A DNA stretch of 64,000 nucleotides from Chersky-840 sp963848335 (GTDB lineage: Bacteria; Actinomycetota; Acidimicrobiia; Acidimicrobiales; UBA8190), in NCBI GenBank assembly GCA_963848335.1, contig CAWKDD010000003.1:992001-1056000 (forward strand). Direction: 5' to 3'. The notes beneath the pieces were generated by a model that searched no databases, was not told where the DNA came from, and saw only the letters and a program-made list of their open reading frames with translations. Positions 37,781 through 44,980 of the stretch are shown one piece after another (within the stretch, counting starts at the first letter, position 1; each line of letters begins with the position of its first letter). A program made the position numbers and the translations under genes.

Positions 37781-39040
37781 TCACCCGAACGCGGCGCGAA
37801 ACGCCGCCAACGACGAATTGAATTGGCCGTCGAGCAGGTCGTGCGTTCCATTTGACGCGTCGTAGTTGAAGTAGCTCGTCCATGCCACGTTGTTCTGGAC
37901 GATCCAACTCGCGAACTGCCCGATGAAGTACGGGTCGTCTCCCATACCGTGTCCGTCAGTGGTGATGTCAAGGGCCCACTCGGGAAACGTGATGGGTTTT
38001 CCTTGGCTGTTGGCGAAGCTCGCCAGTGGATCGAGGCCCCAGTCCTGAGACAGTTGGTTCGCCCATGCGTTCTGCGGAGTCGCCGGAGACGACCAACCCT
38101 CGTCGTACACGTCGATCCCGATGTAGTCGACGTATGCGTTGCCGGGATAGGCCTGGGCCGGTGTGTAGGCGCCGTCGAAGGACGTACCCGCGTTGGCGTT
38201 CCACACGAACTTGAAGGACCCACCGGACACCGAGCGCATCGAGTCCACGATGTTGCGGAAGTACGCCGCGAAGTTCGCCGCGTCGGTGGCGTTGGTGACC
38301 TGCCACGGGAACCAGCTGCCGTTGAACTCCCACCCCAGGCGCAACACGGCGTCACCCTCGCCGCCCGAGACCAGGGTCTGGGCGAGGGTGACGTAGTACG
38401 AGTCGTACTGACCCGCCGCGCCGCCCGCCAATGTGCCCTGGGCATTGCCGTTGGCGTCGGTGGGGATGATGGGTACGCCGAGAACGAGGGTGTAGCCGCT
38501 GGCGCGCCACTGGCTCGCGATCCACGACACCGAGCTGTCGTTGGAGACCCCCGCCCACCCGTCGTCGGTGGGGAGGTAGTCCGAGGCGTACACCGGGTGC
38601 GATCCCGTGGCGGCCGCGAAACTCGCCACCCCGGAAGGGTCCCCGGATCCCACGTATACCCCGAAGGGGATCGACTGCGAGGTGCGCGGGGCGGGACGGG
38701 CCGCTGCCGGCGCCGGCCTGACGGGCTTGGGCGCCGGGGTCCTGGCCACGACGCGGGTCGTGACCGGTGGTGCGGGTGCCGCCGTCGTGGAGGGAACGGT
38801 GGGAGCCACCGTCGTCGGCGCGGGGGGGATTGTGGGAGCTGTCGTCGTCGGTGCGGGCACAGCGCTGCCGGGCACGGCGGCGGCGGACGCCGGGGGTCGC
38901 GGTCCCCCCGTGAGGTCGATGGCGACGGTCACCGTCAGCGCCACGGCGAGCATGGCGACCACGATCTCCTTGGGCAACCCGATGAAGTGCCCGCCCCGAA
39001 TTCTCGGCATGACTCCCAGTGGTGAAATGCAACGAGCCAC
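37781..39040 (-). CDS. Secreted or membrane-anchored GH26-like glycosidase (paralogue 4)
   Basis: 419 residues. One hydrophobic helix (about 26-42), a long Pro/Thr/Ala linker, then the catalytic domain with E238 in LRLGWEFNG and E354 in ITFPEW, FVWNANAG and YPGNAYVDYIGIDVYD. Closest in sequence to paralogues 1 and 2. The GTG at 39040 is the longest possible start; ATG 39010 follows a GGGAG but with very short spacing. A perfect hairpin overlaps the GTG. It ends 239 bases before the start of paralogue 3, on the same strand. Confidence 0.82.
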   Translation of the reverse strand: MARCISPLGVMPRIRGGHFIGLPKEIVVAMLAVALTVTVAIDLTGGPRPPASAAAVPGSAVPAPTTTAPTIPPAPTTVAPTVPSTTAAPAPPVTTRVVARTPAPKPVRPAPAAARPAPRTSQSIPFGVYVGSGDPSGVASFAAATGSHPVYASDYLPTDDGWAGVSNDSSVSWIASQWRASGYTLVLGVPIIPTDANGNAQGTLAGGAAGQYDSYYVTLAQTLVSGGEGDAVLRLGWEFNGSWFPWQVTNATDAANFAAYFRNIVDSMRSVSGGSFKFVWNANAGTSFDGAYTPAQAYPGNAYVDYIGIDVYDEGWSSPATPQNAWANQLSQDWGLDPLASFANSQGKPITFPEWALDITTDGHGMGDDPYFIGQFASWIVQNNVAWTSYFNYDASNGTHDLLDGQFNSSLAAFRAAFG

Positions 39041-39053
39041 GTCTCTCGTGGCT
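39030..39053. promoter_or_regulatory. Hairpin across the start of GH26-like paralogue 4
   Basis: On the minus strand arms GAGCCACG and CGTGGCTC flank loop AGAGA. The loop and 3' arm cover the GTG at 39040. It could shield this start or be the leader hairpin if translation begins at 39010. Confidence 0.4.
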
Positions 39054-39090
39054 CATTGACCACTATCGGCGCTGGTTTTGACCACCTTGA
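39041..39090 (-). promoter_or_regulatory. Sigma-28-like promoter of GH26-like paralogue 4
   Basis: Minus strand: TCAA, 16 nt, GCCGATAG (about 39070-39063), then the GTG start about 22 nt further. It has the same architecture as the boxes before both CAP genes and the GGDEF-EAL gene. An ATG 6 nt after the -10 box (39056) opens a different frame. The rest of the 39041-39370 interval shows no gene. Confidence 0.45.
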
Positions 39091-39370
39091 GCACTCGGCT
39101 CCGACAACCGGACGTCACCTGACGTGGTCACATGATGACGACTGTGCGTGGGAATCGCCGAACACCGCCGACCACCTGCGAGCTTGCGCAGGCACATGAG
39201 CGCCAGGAATCACTCGAAACGACCAAAAGTATTTGCTTGGTCCCTGTACGCGCGAATAGGCACGTTGATACCCTGTTGAGATCAGGGGGGAAGTTGCTAC
39301 CGGACCGCACGCGGGGGCAGAGGCCGGCGACAGCGGAGATGCAAGCGGCGGGGGGCAGGACATCCTCCGG

Positions 39371-40024
39371 TTGCCGTCCCCGCGCGCCGTCGTGCGCCAC
39401 GCCCTTCCGCCCCTGCTCGACAGCACGATCGTGCCCGGCGCGCTTTTCTATCTGGTGCTGTTGCTCGACGGCTTCCACGGCGCGTTGATCGCGGCCCTGG
39501 CGTGGTCGGTGCTGGCGCTCGTGCGGCGGTTGGTGCGCGGGCACAAGGTGCCGGCCGTGCTGGTGTTGAGCGTGGCCCTGGTGAGTGCCCGGACCGTCGT
39601 GGCCTACCTCACGGGCAGCGCCTTTCTGTACTTCGTCCAGCCCACGGCGAGCACCTTCCTGGTGGCCCTGCTGTTCCTCGTCACCGCGGCGGCCCGACGA
39701 CCCATCATCGAGCGCCTGGCCCACGACTTCTGCCCGCTCGACCCCGAGATGTTCGCCCGGCCCTTCGTGCGTCGGTTCTTCCTGCGCTTGTCGCTGTTGT
39801 GGTTCGTCGTCCTCGCCACCCAGGCCGGGTTCATCATGTGGCTCCTGCTCGAGTCGTCGGTGCGCACCTTCGTCCTCGAGCGGTCGCTGGTCTCGGCCGT
39901 GCTCACCGTGGGCGGGATCACGCTGTCGACCCTGTGGTTCGTCCGCATCATGCGCGCTGCGGGCCTCACCGTCCGCTTCAGCGGCGGGCTCACCCCTGAG
40001 GAAACCGAGCCCGCCCTCGCCTGA
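39371..40024 (+). CDS. Small multi-pass membrane protein (VC0807-like)
   Basis: About 217 residues with five or six hydrophobic helices: VPGALFYLVLLLDGFHGALIAALAW at the front, an internal TASTFLVALLFLVTAA, FLRLSLLWFVVLATQAGFIMW, and SAVLTVGGITLSTLWFVRIM. Composition and the ARRPIIERLAHDFCP block resemble the VC0807/DUF3159-like membrane family, function unknown. The frame opens with TTG at 39371; GTG 39389 is an alternative. It precedes the S51 peptidase by 25 bases. Confidence 0.6.
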   Translation: MPSPRAVVRHALPPLLDSTIVPGALFYLVLLLDGFHGALIAALAWSVLALVRRLVRGHKVPAVLVLSVALVSARTVVAYLTGSAFLYFVQPTASTFLVALLFLVTAAARRPIIERLAHDFCPLDPEMFARPFVRRFFLRLSLLWFVVLATQAGFIMWLLLESSVRTFVLERSLVSAVLTVGGITLSTLWFVRIMRAAGLTVRFSGGLTPEETEPALA

Positions 40025-40049
40025 CGAGACGCCAGGTACCGTGAGGTCG

Positions 40050-40838
40050 ATGCCGCGCACGGGCCGAGGCGACGAGACGGGCGGACCGGACCACGCCCCG
40101 GGGCCGGTGGCTCTGGTGGGTAGTGGGGAATTCCTCGACGTCATGACGCCTGTGGACGCCGGGCTGCTCGAGGGGCGGCCCCGCAGGGCGGTCATCGTGC
40201 CCACCGCGGCGGCGCGCGAGGGCGACGCCCGCGTGTCGTACTGGCTCGAGCTCGGGCGCAGGCACTTCGAGTCGATGGGCGTCGAGCCCGTCCCCCTCGA
40301 CGTGCGCACCCGCGGGGACGCCGAGGACCCCACCACCGCCGCCCTGGTCGAGGGGGCGGGGCTCGTCTACCTGTCGGGCGGGGACCCCCATCATCTGTCC
40401 GACACCCTGCGCGCCAGCGTGCTGTGGCTCGCCATCGTGGCGGCGTGGCGGGAGGGGGCCGCCCTGGGTGGGTGCTCAGCCGGCGCCATGGCACTCACCT
40501 CGGGTGCTCCGGAGGAGCTCCTCCCCACCGGAGGTGCACCACGGCGGGCCCCGGACCACCCCCGCGTCGCCAACGGGCTGGGCCTGGTCGGGGGCCTGTC
40601 GGTCATCCCCCACTTCGACCAGATGGAGCGCCTGCGGCCCGGGGCACTGGAATGGTTCGCCTCGTGGAATCCGGTGGGAACGACGCTCGTCGGCATCGAT
40701 GAGGAGACCGCCCTGGTGGCCGGATCGGGGCGCTGGCAGGTCCAGGGCACCGGAGCGGTGTGGGTCCTCGAGGACGGGCACCGGGCGCGCTTCGGCCCCG
40801 GGGACGAGGTGCCTCTCGCGGCCCCCCCGCCCCGGTGA
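40050..40838 (+). CDS. Peptidase S51 / cyanophycinase-like protein
   Basis: 262 residues. S51 fold: VALVGSGEF at the N-terminus, VYLSGGDPHHL, and the nucleophile elbow LGGCSAGAMAL with S143. SVIPHFDQ supplies the usual later His block. Family members cut cyanophycin or alpha-aspartyl dipeptides. No cyanophycin synthetase is nearby. ATG at 40050. Confidence 0.82.
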   Translation: MPRTGRGDETGGPDHAPGPVALVGSGEFLDVMTPVDAGLLEGRPRRAVIVPTAAAREGDARVSYWLELGRRHFESMGVEPVPLDVRTRGDAEDPTTAALVEGAGLVYLSGGDPHHLSDTLRASVLWLAIVAAWREGAALGGCSAGAMALTSGAPEELLPTGGAPRRAPDHPRVANGLGLVGGLSVIPHFDQMERLRPGALEWFASWNPVGTTLVGIDEETALVAGSGRWQVQGTGAVWVLEDGHRARFGPGDEVPLAAPPPR

Positions 40839-40916
40839 CGCGCCACTGAGGAATGTTGCGTCCGCAAATAGTGTTGCCCAACAAGTGAAGATCATCGAGA
40901 CCCGAGGAGCTGCGCC

Positions 40917-41879
40917 ATGCCGGCAGTGACCGTAGAAGACGTCCTTTCCCTGCCCCGCCTGTCGGTCCCCGATCCCGCCACCACCGAGGAGCGGCCCGTG
41001 GTGTCGGTGACCGACGCACCTTCGGGCTACGAGGGCGAGGGGTTCCCGGTGCGGCGAGCCTTCGCCGGGGTGGACCTCGCCCAGCTCGACCCGTTCGTGC
41101 ACATGGACCAGATGGGCGAGGTCGAGTACGGACCGGGCGAGCCCAGGGGCACGGCGTGGCACCCCCACCGGGGCTTCGAGACCGTGACCTACATGATCGA
41201 CGGCACCTTCCAGCACCAGGACTCCACCGGCGGCGGGGGACTGATCACCAATGGCGACACCCAGTGGATGACCGCCGGCGCCGGCATCCTCCACATCGAG
41301 CGCCCGCCCGAGGAGCTCGTGGCCTCGGGGGGCCTCTTCCACGGCATCCAGCTCTGGGTCAACCTCCCGTCGCGCGACAAGTGGGTGGCCCCTCGCTACC
41401 AGGACATCGGGGCGGGAAAGGTGGCGCTGGTGGCATCGCCCGACGGCGGCGCGCTGGTACGCGTGATCGCGGGAGAGGTGGCCGGGCACGCCGGGCCGGG
41501 CGTGACCCACACACCGATGGCCATGGCGCACCTCACGGTGAGCCCCGGGGCACGCGTGAACCTGCCCTGGGCGCGCGACCACAACGCGCTGCTGTACGTG
41601 CTGGCCGGGGAGGGCTCGGTCGGGAGCGAGGGCAGGCCGGTGCGCATGGGTCAGCTGGCCGTCTTCGGCCCCGGCGACACCATCGTGGTCTCGGCGCGCG
41701 ACCGACAGGACTCGCGTTCGCCCGAGCTCGACGTGCTCGTGCTCGGCGGCAGGCCCATCGGCGAACCGGTCGTGACCTACGGGCCCTTCGTCATGAACAC
41801 ACGCGCCGAGATCGCCCAGGCACTCGACGACTTCCAGCACGGCAAGCTGGGCACCGTCCCCGCCGACCACATCGGCTGA
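40917..41879 (+). CDS. Pirin-family bicupin
   Basis: 320 residues. The N-terminal cupin has the pirin metal set: H82 and H84 in WHPHRGFETVTY, H126 and E128 in GILHIERP. The C-terminal cupin follows (NALLYVLAGEGSVG). Pirins act as quercetinases or redox-sensing regulators. GGAG lies 7 nt before the ATG. Convergent with the peroxiredoxin gene. Confidence 0.92.
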   Translation: MPAVTVEDVLSLPRLSVPDPATTEERPVVSVTDAPSGYEGEGFPVRRAFAGVDLAQLDPFVHMDQMGEVEYGPGEPRGTAWHPHRGFETVTYMIDGTFQHQDSTGGGGLITNGDTQWMTAGAGILHIERPPEELVASGGLFHGIQLWVNLPSRDKWVAPRYQDIGAGKVALVASPDGGALVRVIAGEVAGHAGPGVTHTPMAMAHLTVSPGARVNLPWARDHNALLYVLAGEGSVGSEGRPVRMGQLAVFGPGDTIVVSARDRQDSRSPELDVLVLGGRPIGEPVVTYGPFVMNTRAEIAQALDDFQHGKLGTVPADHIG

Positions 41880-41885
41880 CGCGAC

Positions 41886-41972
41886 CTCCGCTCACGGGTC
41901 CGCGAGCCCAGGACTGCGCTCAGGGGGTCCGCGAGCCCAGGACTGCGCTCAGGGGGTCCGCGAGCGCAGGAC
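41886..41972. repeat. 29-bp tandem repeat including the bcp stop codon
   Basis: Two full copies (41944-41972, 41915-41943) and one partial copy of a 29-bp unit. On the minus strand it begins GTCCTG, contains GCTCGCGGACC and ends GAGCGCA. The first copy is the last codons and TGA of the peroxiredoxin gene; the others repeat that end, stop codon included, outside the gene. One base (C/G) differs between copies. Confidence 0.85.
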
Positions 41973-42404
41973 CTCCAGGGCGGCATCGGCGTGCTTGGCC
42001 ATGTTCACCTCGCTGCTGATGACGGCGATGATCTTGCTGTCGGTACCGATCACGAACGTGGCCCGCTTGTTGGGGAGGATGTTGAGTCCCCGCTTGACCC
42101 CGAACTGCTGGGCCACGGCCCGGTCGGTGTCCGAGAGCAGCGGGTAGTCGAAGGAGTGGGTGTCGGAGAACTGCTTCTGCTTGGCCACGGTGTCGGCGCT
42201 GATCCCCACGCGCTGGGCGCCCAGGCCCTCGAACTCCGACTTCAGGTCGCGGAAGTGACAGCTCTCCCGGGTGCAGCCCATCGTCATGGCCGCCGGGTAG
42301 AAGAACAGGACCACGGGCCCCTTGGCCAGGAACTCGCTCAGGCGCCGCTTGGTCCCGGTCTCGTCGGGAAGTTCGAAGTCCGCCACCACATCGCCGGTGT
42401 TCAT
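41949..42404 (-). CDS. bcp: Thioredoxin-dependent peroxiredoxin, BCP type
   Basis: 151 residues. Peroxidatic C44 and resolving C49 in TMGCTRESCHFRD, an atypical 2-Cys BCP arrangement. FELPDETG, VLFFYPAA and VGISAD follow the family order. Reduces hydroperoxides using thioredoxin. ATG at 42404 chosen; the upstream extension lacks family character. Its 3' end is the first unit of a tandem repeat. Confidence 0.92.
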   Translation of the reverse strand: MNTGDVVADFELPDETGTKRRLSEFLAKGPVVLFFYPAAMTMGCTRESCHFRDLKSEFEGLGAQRVGISADTVAKQKQFSDTHSFDYPLLSDTDRAVAQQFGVKRGLNILPNKRATFVIGTDSKIIAVISSEVNMAKHADAALEVLRSRTP

Positions 42405-42447
42405 GGACGGTGACGCTACAACGGACACTCCCCGGCGCGAGGTCGGG

Positions 42448-43404
42448 TCAGTACCCGGCGTCGAGGTCGACCAGGCCGAGCAGGGGTCGGCCGGCCCCGA
42501 AGCGCTCCACGTTGTCCTTGACCCGGGCGGCCAGCAGCGCCATGACCGCCCCCGAGCTGCCGGCGTCATGGGGGGTGACGATGCAATTGGGCAGGCTCCA
42601 CAGGCGGTGCCCGTCGGGGAGCGGCTCGGGATCGGTGACGTCGAGCGCGGCCCCGGCGATGACCCCCTTCTCGAGCGCGTCGACCAGGGCGTCGGTGTCC
42701 ACGTGCCCCCCGCGCGACACGTTCACCAGCCAGGCCCGCCGGTGCATGTGCTCGAGCTCGGCGGCGCCGATGATGTGCCGGGTCTCGGGCGTGAGCGCCA
42801 GGGCCAGCACCACCAGCCGGGCATCGGGCAGGGCGTCGTGCAGCGACTGCGTGGTGAGAGTGCGCAGCGCGCCGGCGACGGGCTGGGGATTCCGGCGCAC
42901 GACAGTGACGCGGGCCCGCAACGGTGCCAGGAACCCCACCAGCGCGGTGGCGATGCCGCCACCGCCCACGATGGTGACGGGTTGTTCCAAGAGGGCGCTC
43001 ACCCGCGTCGGTGCCCACGACGACGCCCGGGCCGAAGACCCGATGGAGTGCATTCCCGCCAGGGCGAGGGCCAGGGCGTGCTCGGCGATGAGCGATGAGT
43101 GCGCACCTTTGGAGCACGTCATGACCCGGCCCTCGGACTCGAGGCCTACACCCAGGAAGCTCTCGATCCCGGCGCCGGGGAGGTGCACCCAGCGCACCTG
43201 GGGGTGGGCGTCGAGCAGCTCGACCAGGCGGTCGGGGGTGGACCAGTCCACCCACACCACGGCCTCGGCGTCTTCGACCGGGACCACCCGGCCGCCCCCG
43301 GCCACCACCGCCTCGGCCGCGGCCGGCCAGTCCGGCACCACCGCGACACGCGGCTCCGATGGGCTCACGGCCGCAGAGCCTACGCCGGAGCTCTCCCACC
43401 CCAT
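42448..43404 (-). CDS. D-isomer-specific 2-hydroxyacid dehydrogenase
   Basis: About 318 residues. The NAD-binding domain is recognised by TIVGGGGIATALVGFLAPL, LVVLALALTPETRHIIG, WLVNVSRGGHVDTDALVDAL and AALDVTDPEPLP. The catalytic Arg/Glu region is present in these blocks, and the final His is in VTPHDAG. A GxGxxG variant with four glycines is odd. The start is ATG 43404 or GTG 43368; neither has a good ribosome binding site. It follows the ketoacyl synthase gene by 14 bases. Confidence 0.8.
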   Translation of the reverse strand: MGWESSGVGSAAVSPSEPRVAVVPDWPAAAEAVVAGGGRVVPVEDAEAVVWVDWSTPDRLVELLDAHPQVRWVHLPGAGIESFLGVGLESEGRVMTCSKGAHSSLIAEHALALALAGMHSIGSSARASSWAPTRVSALLEQPVTIVGGGGIATALVGFLAPLRARVTVVRRNPQPVAGALRTLTTQSLHDALPDARLVVLALALTPETRHIIGAAELEHMHRRAWLVNVSRGGHVDTDALVDALEKGVIAGAALDVTDPEPLPDGHRLWSLPNCIVTPHDAGSSGAVMALLAARVKDNVERFGAGRPLLGLVDLDAGY

Positions 43405-43418
43405 GGGGGCGCGGCCGC

Positions 43419-44627
43419 TCAGGCCGAGGCGGCCTCGAGGACCATGACGGCGTTGTGCCCGCCCATGCCGAGCGAGGACTTCACGATGGGCCCCTCCACA
43501 CATGCCGTGGGACCGTCGAGCAAACGCGGGTGGCCCTTGGCCACGCGACACGGTGCGGGGATGACACCGCGCTCGAACCCGTAGAGCGACGCGGTGAGCT
43601 CCACGGCTCCGGCCGCACCCTGGCAGTGCCCGGTGAGCGGCTTGACCGAGAAGATCCCCTCGGCGGCGGGGAACATGGCGTCGAGCACGGCGGCCTCGGC
43701 GGAGTCGCACTGGCGCGTCCCCGTGCCGTGCGCGTTCACGTAGGCGATCTCCTCGGGGTGGACCCCGGCGTCGTCGACGGCGCCGCGGAAGGCCCGGAAG
43801 ATCTGCTCGTGGTCGGGGGCGATGGAGATGGGGTGGTACCCGTCCTGGGTCATGGCCCCGCCCAGGATGCTGGCGTAGGCACCCGCCGGGCGACCCGACA
43901 CGACGAAGCCGACGGCGGCTTCACCGGCGGTGAAGCCTCGGCTCCCCTCCTGGAACGGCCGGCACGTCTCGGTGGAGGGGGCGTCGACGAACAGCGCGCC
44001 CAGGGCGTTGAACGCGGCGCAGTTCTCCGGGGTGATCGACACGTCCGCACTGAGCACGAGGACGTCGTCGGCCAGGCCGGCGTTGATCCACATCTTGGCC
44101 GTGAGCAGTCCGGCCACCGTCGAGGCGCACATGGCGGTCACGGCCATGGTGGGGCCGTGGATCCCGAACTCGAGGGCCACCTCCGAGAGCACGGTGGAGG
44201 GCATGAGCCCGAGCCACTCGCGCTTGGTGGCGTCGAGCCCGCGGCGGTGGTGGAAGCTGGCCCACCCGTCGACGTCGCCGAGGACGAAGCCGTGGATCAG
44301 GCCCGTCACCCCGCCGGGCCGCCAGCCGCGGTCCGCGGCGTTGTGGATGGCCTCGCGTGCGGCGTGGCGCACCGCCCGCCGGTAGCGGGTGGGGCCGTCG
44401 GAGGGGTCACCCTCGTCGCTGATGGGCGCCACCCACGCCACGTCGTCGTCGAAGTACGGGGAGTACCCCGGGGTGGGCCGGGCCGCCGAGACCCCGGAGA
44501 GGAGCCCCTCGACGAGGAGCTTGTGGCCCCAGCCGTAGCCGGAGACCGATCCGATTCCGCACAGCGAAACCGGTTCGTCGAGCTGGGTTTTCGTCGAGCT
44601 CGTACCCTGCCGGGTTGCCTCGGACAC
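43419..44627 (-). CDS. Beta-ketoacyl-ACP synthase (KAS I/II-like)
   Basis: 402 residues from GTG 44627, which has AAGGAG 8 nt upstream. The catalytic triad of condensing enzymes is complete: C167 in TAMCAST, H300 in NAHGTGT and H334 in LTGHCQGAAG. GGHNAVMVL closes the fold. No acyl carrier protein, malonyl transferase or reductase is adjacent, so it may serve as an accessory fatty acid or polyketide-type condensing enzyme. Likely co-transcribed with the hydroxyacid dehydrogenase. Confidence 0.85.
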   Translation of the reverse strand: MSEATRQGTSSTKTQLDEPVSLCGIGSVSGYGWGHKLLVEGLLSGVSAARPTPGYSPYFDDDVAWVAPISDEGDPSDGPTRYRRAVRHAAREAIHNAADRGWRPGGVTGLIHGFVLGDVDGWASFHHRRGLDATKREWLGLMPSTVLSEVALEFGIHGPTMAVTAMCASTVAGLLTAKMWINAGLADDVLVLSADVSITPENCAAFNALGALFVDAPSTETCRPFQEGSRGFTAGEAAVGFVVSGRPAGAYASILGGAMTQDGYHPISIAPDHEQIFRAFRGAVDDAGVHPEEIAYVNAHGTGTRQCDSAEAAVLDAMFPAAEGIFSVKPLTGHCQGAAGAVELTASLYGFERGVIPAPCRVAKGHPRLLDGPTACVEGPIVKSSLGMGGHNAVMVLEAASA

Positions 44628-44980
44628 CGTCCAAGCTCCTTCTGGTCGTCGGGGAAGGGGCAACAGAGTAGGACCCGGGTCACGTGTTCGTAAAGAGGCT
44701 GGTGTGGTTTTTTGGTTCCATTGAGGTTACATATGGCATCGAAAACGTGCCCCGCGTCGGCGCGACCGGTGTGTGTCGCCGAACCACAACGATGTGATTC
44801 TTTCCGGTCCGGCCACACCTCCGAACCCGGCACTGTCCGTGGCATCGCCTCCGGGGGGATCGCACCCGGTGAGCAGGGTCAAGCTCGCCTACGCAGGCGC
44901 CGATACCCCCACATGGCCGAAGCACGCCTGGGGCCGTTGCGAGCCGCGCCCCTCTGGCCCGACGGGGCTTGTTCGACGAC
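44628..44980. other. Intergenic stretch with the GGDEF-EAL promoter
   Basis: About 350 bases between divergent genes, holding a sigma-28-like promoter at 44879-44906. An ATG 6 nt past its -10 (44913) opens a frame that does not match the main gene. A T-run (GGTTTTTTGG at about 44706) and AT-rich DNA lie nearer the KAS gene. No RNA motif is recognised. Confidence 0.4.
44879..44906 (+). promoter_or_regulatory. Sigma-28-like promoter of the GGDEF-EAL gene
   Basis: TCAA (44879-44882), 16 nt, GCCGATAC (44899-44906). This is the best match to the shared pattern after those of the CAP gene at 3570 and GH26 paralogue 4. The coding start at 44981 lies 74 nt downstream. Confidence 0.45.

Noticed and set aside
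42448..44627. Polyketide or lipid biosynthetic cluster around the ketoacyl synthase
   Set aside because: No carrier protein, acyltransferase or ketoreductase lies nearby; one condensing enzyme is not a cluster.
44820..44930. c-di-GMP riboswitch upstream of the GGDEF-EAL gene
   Set aside because: No conserved GEMM core or matching stems could be found in the leader.
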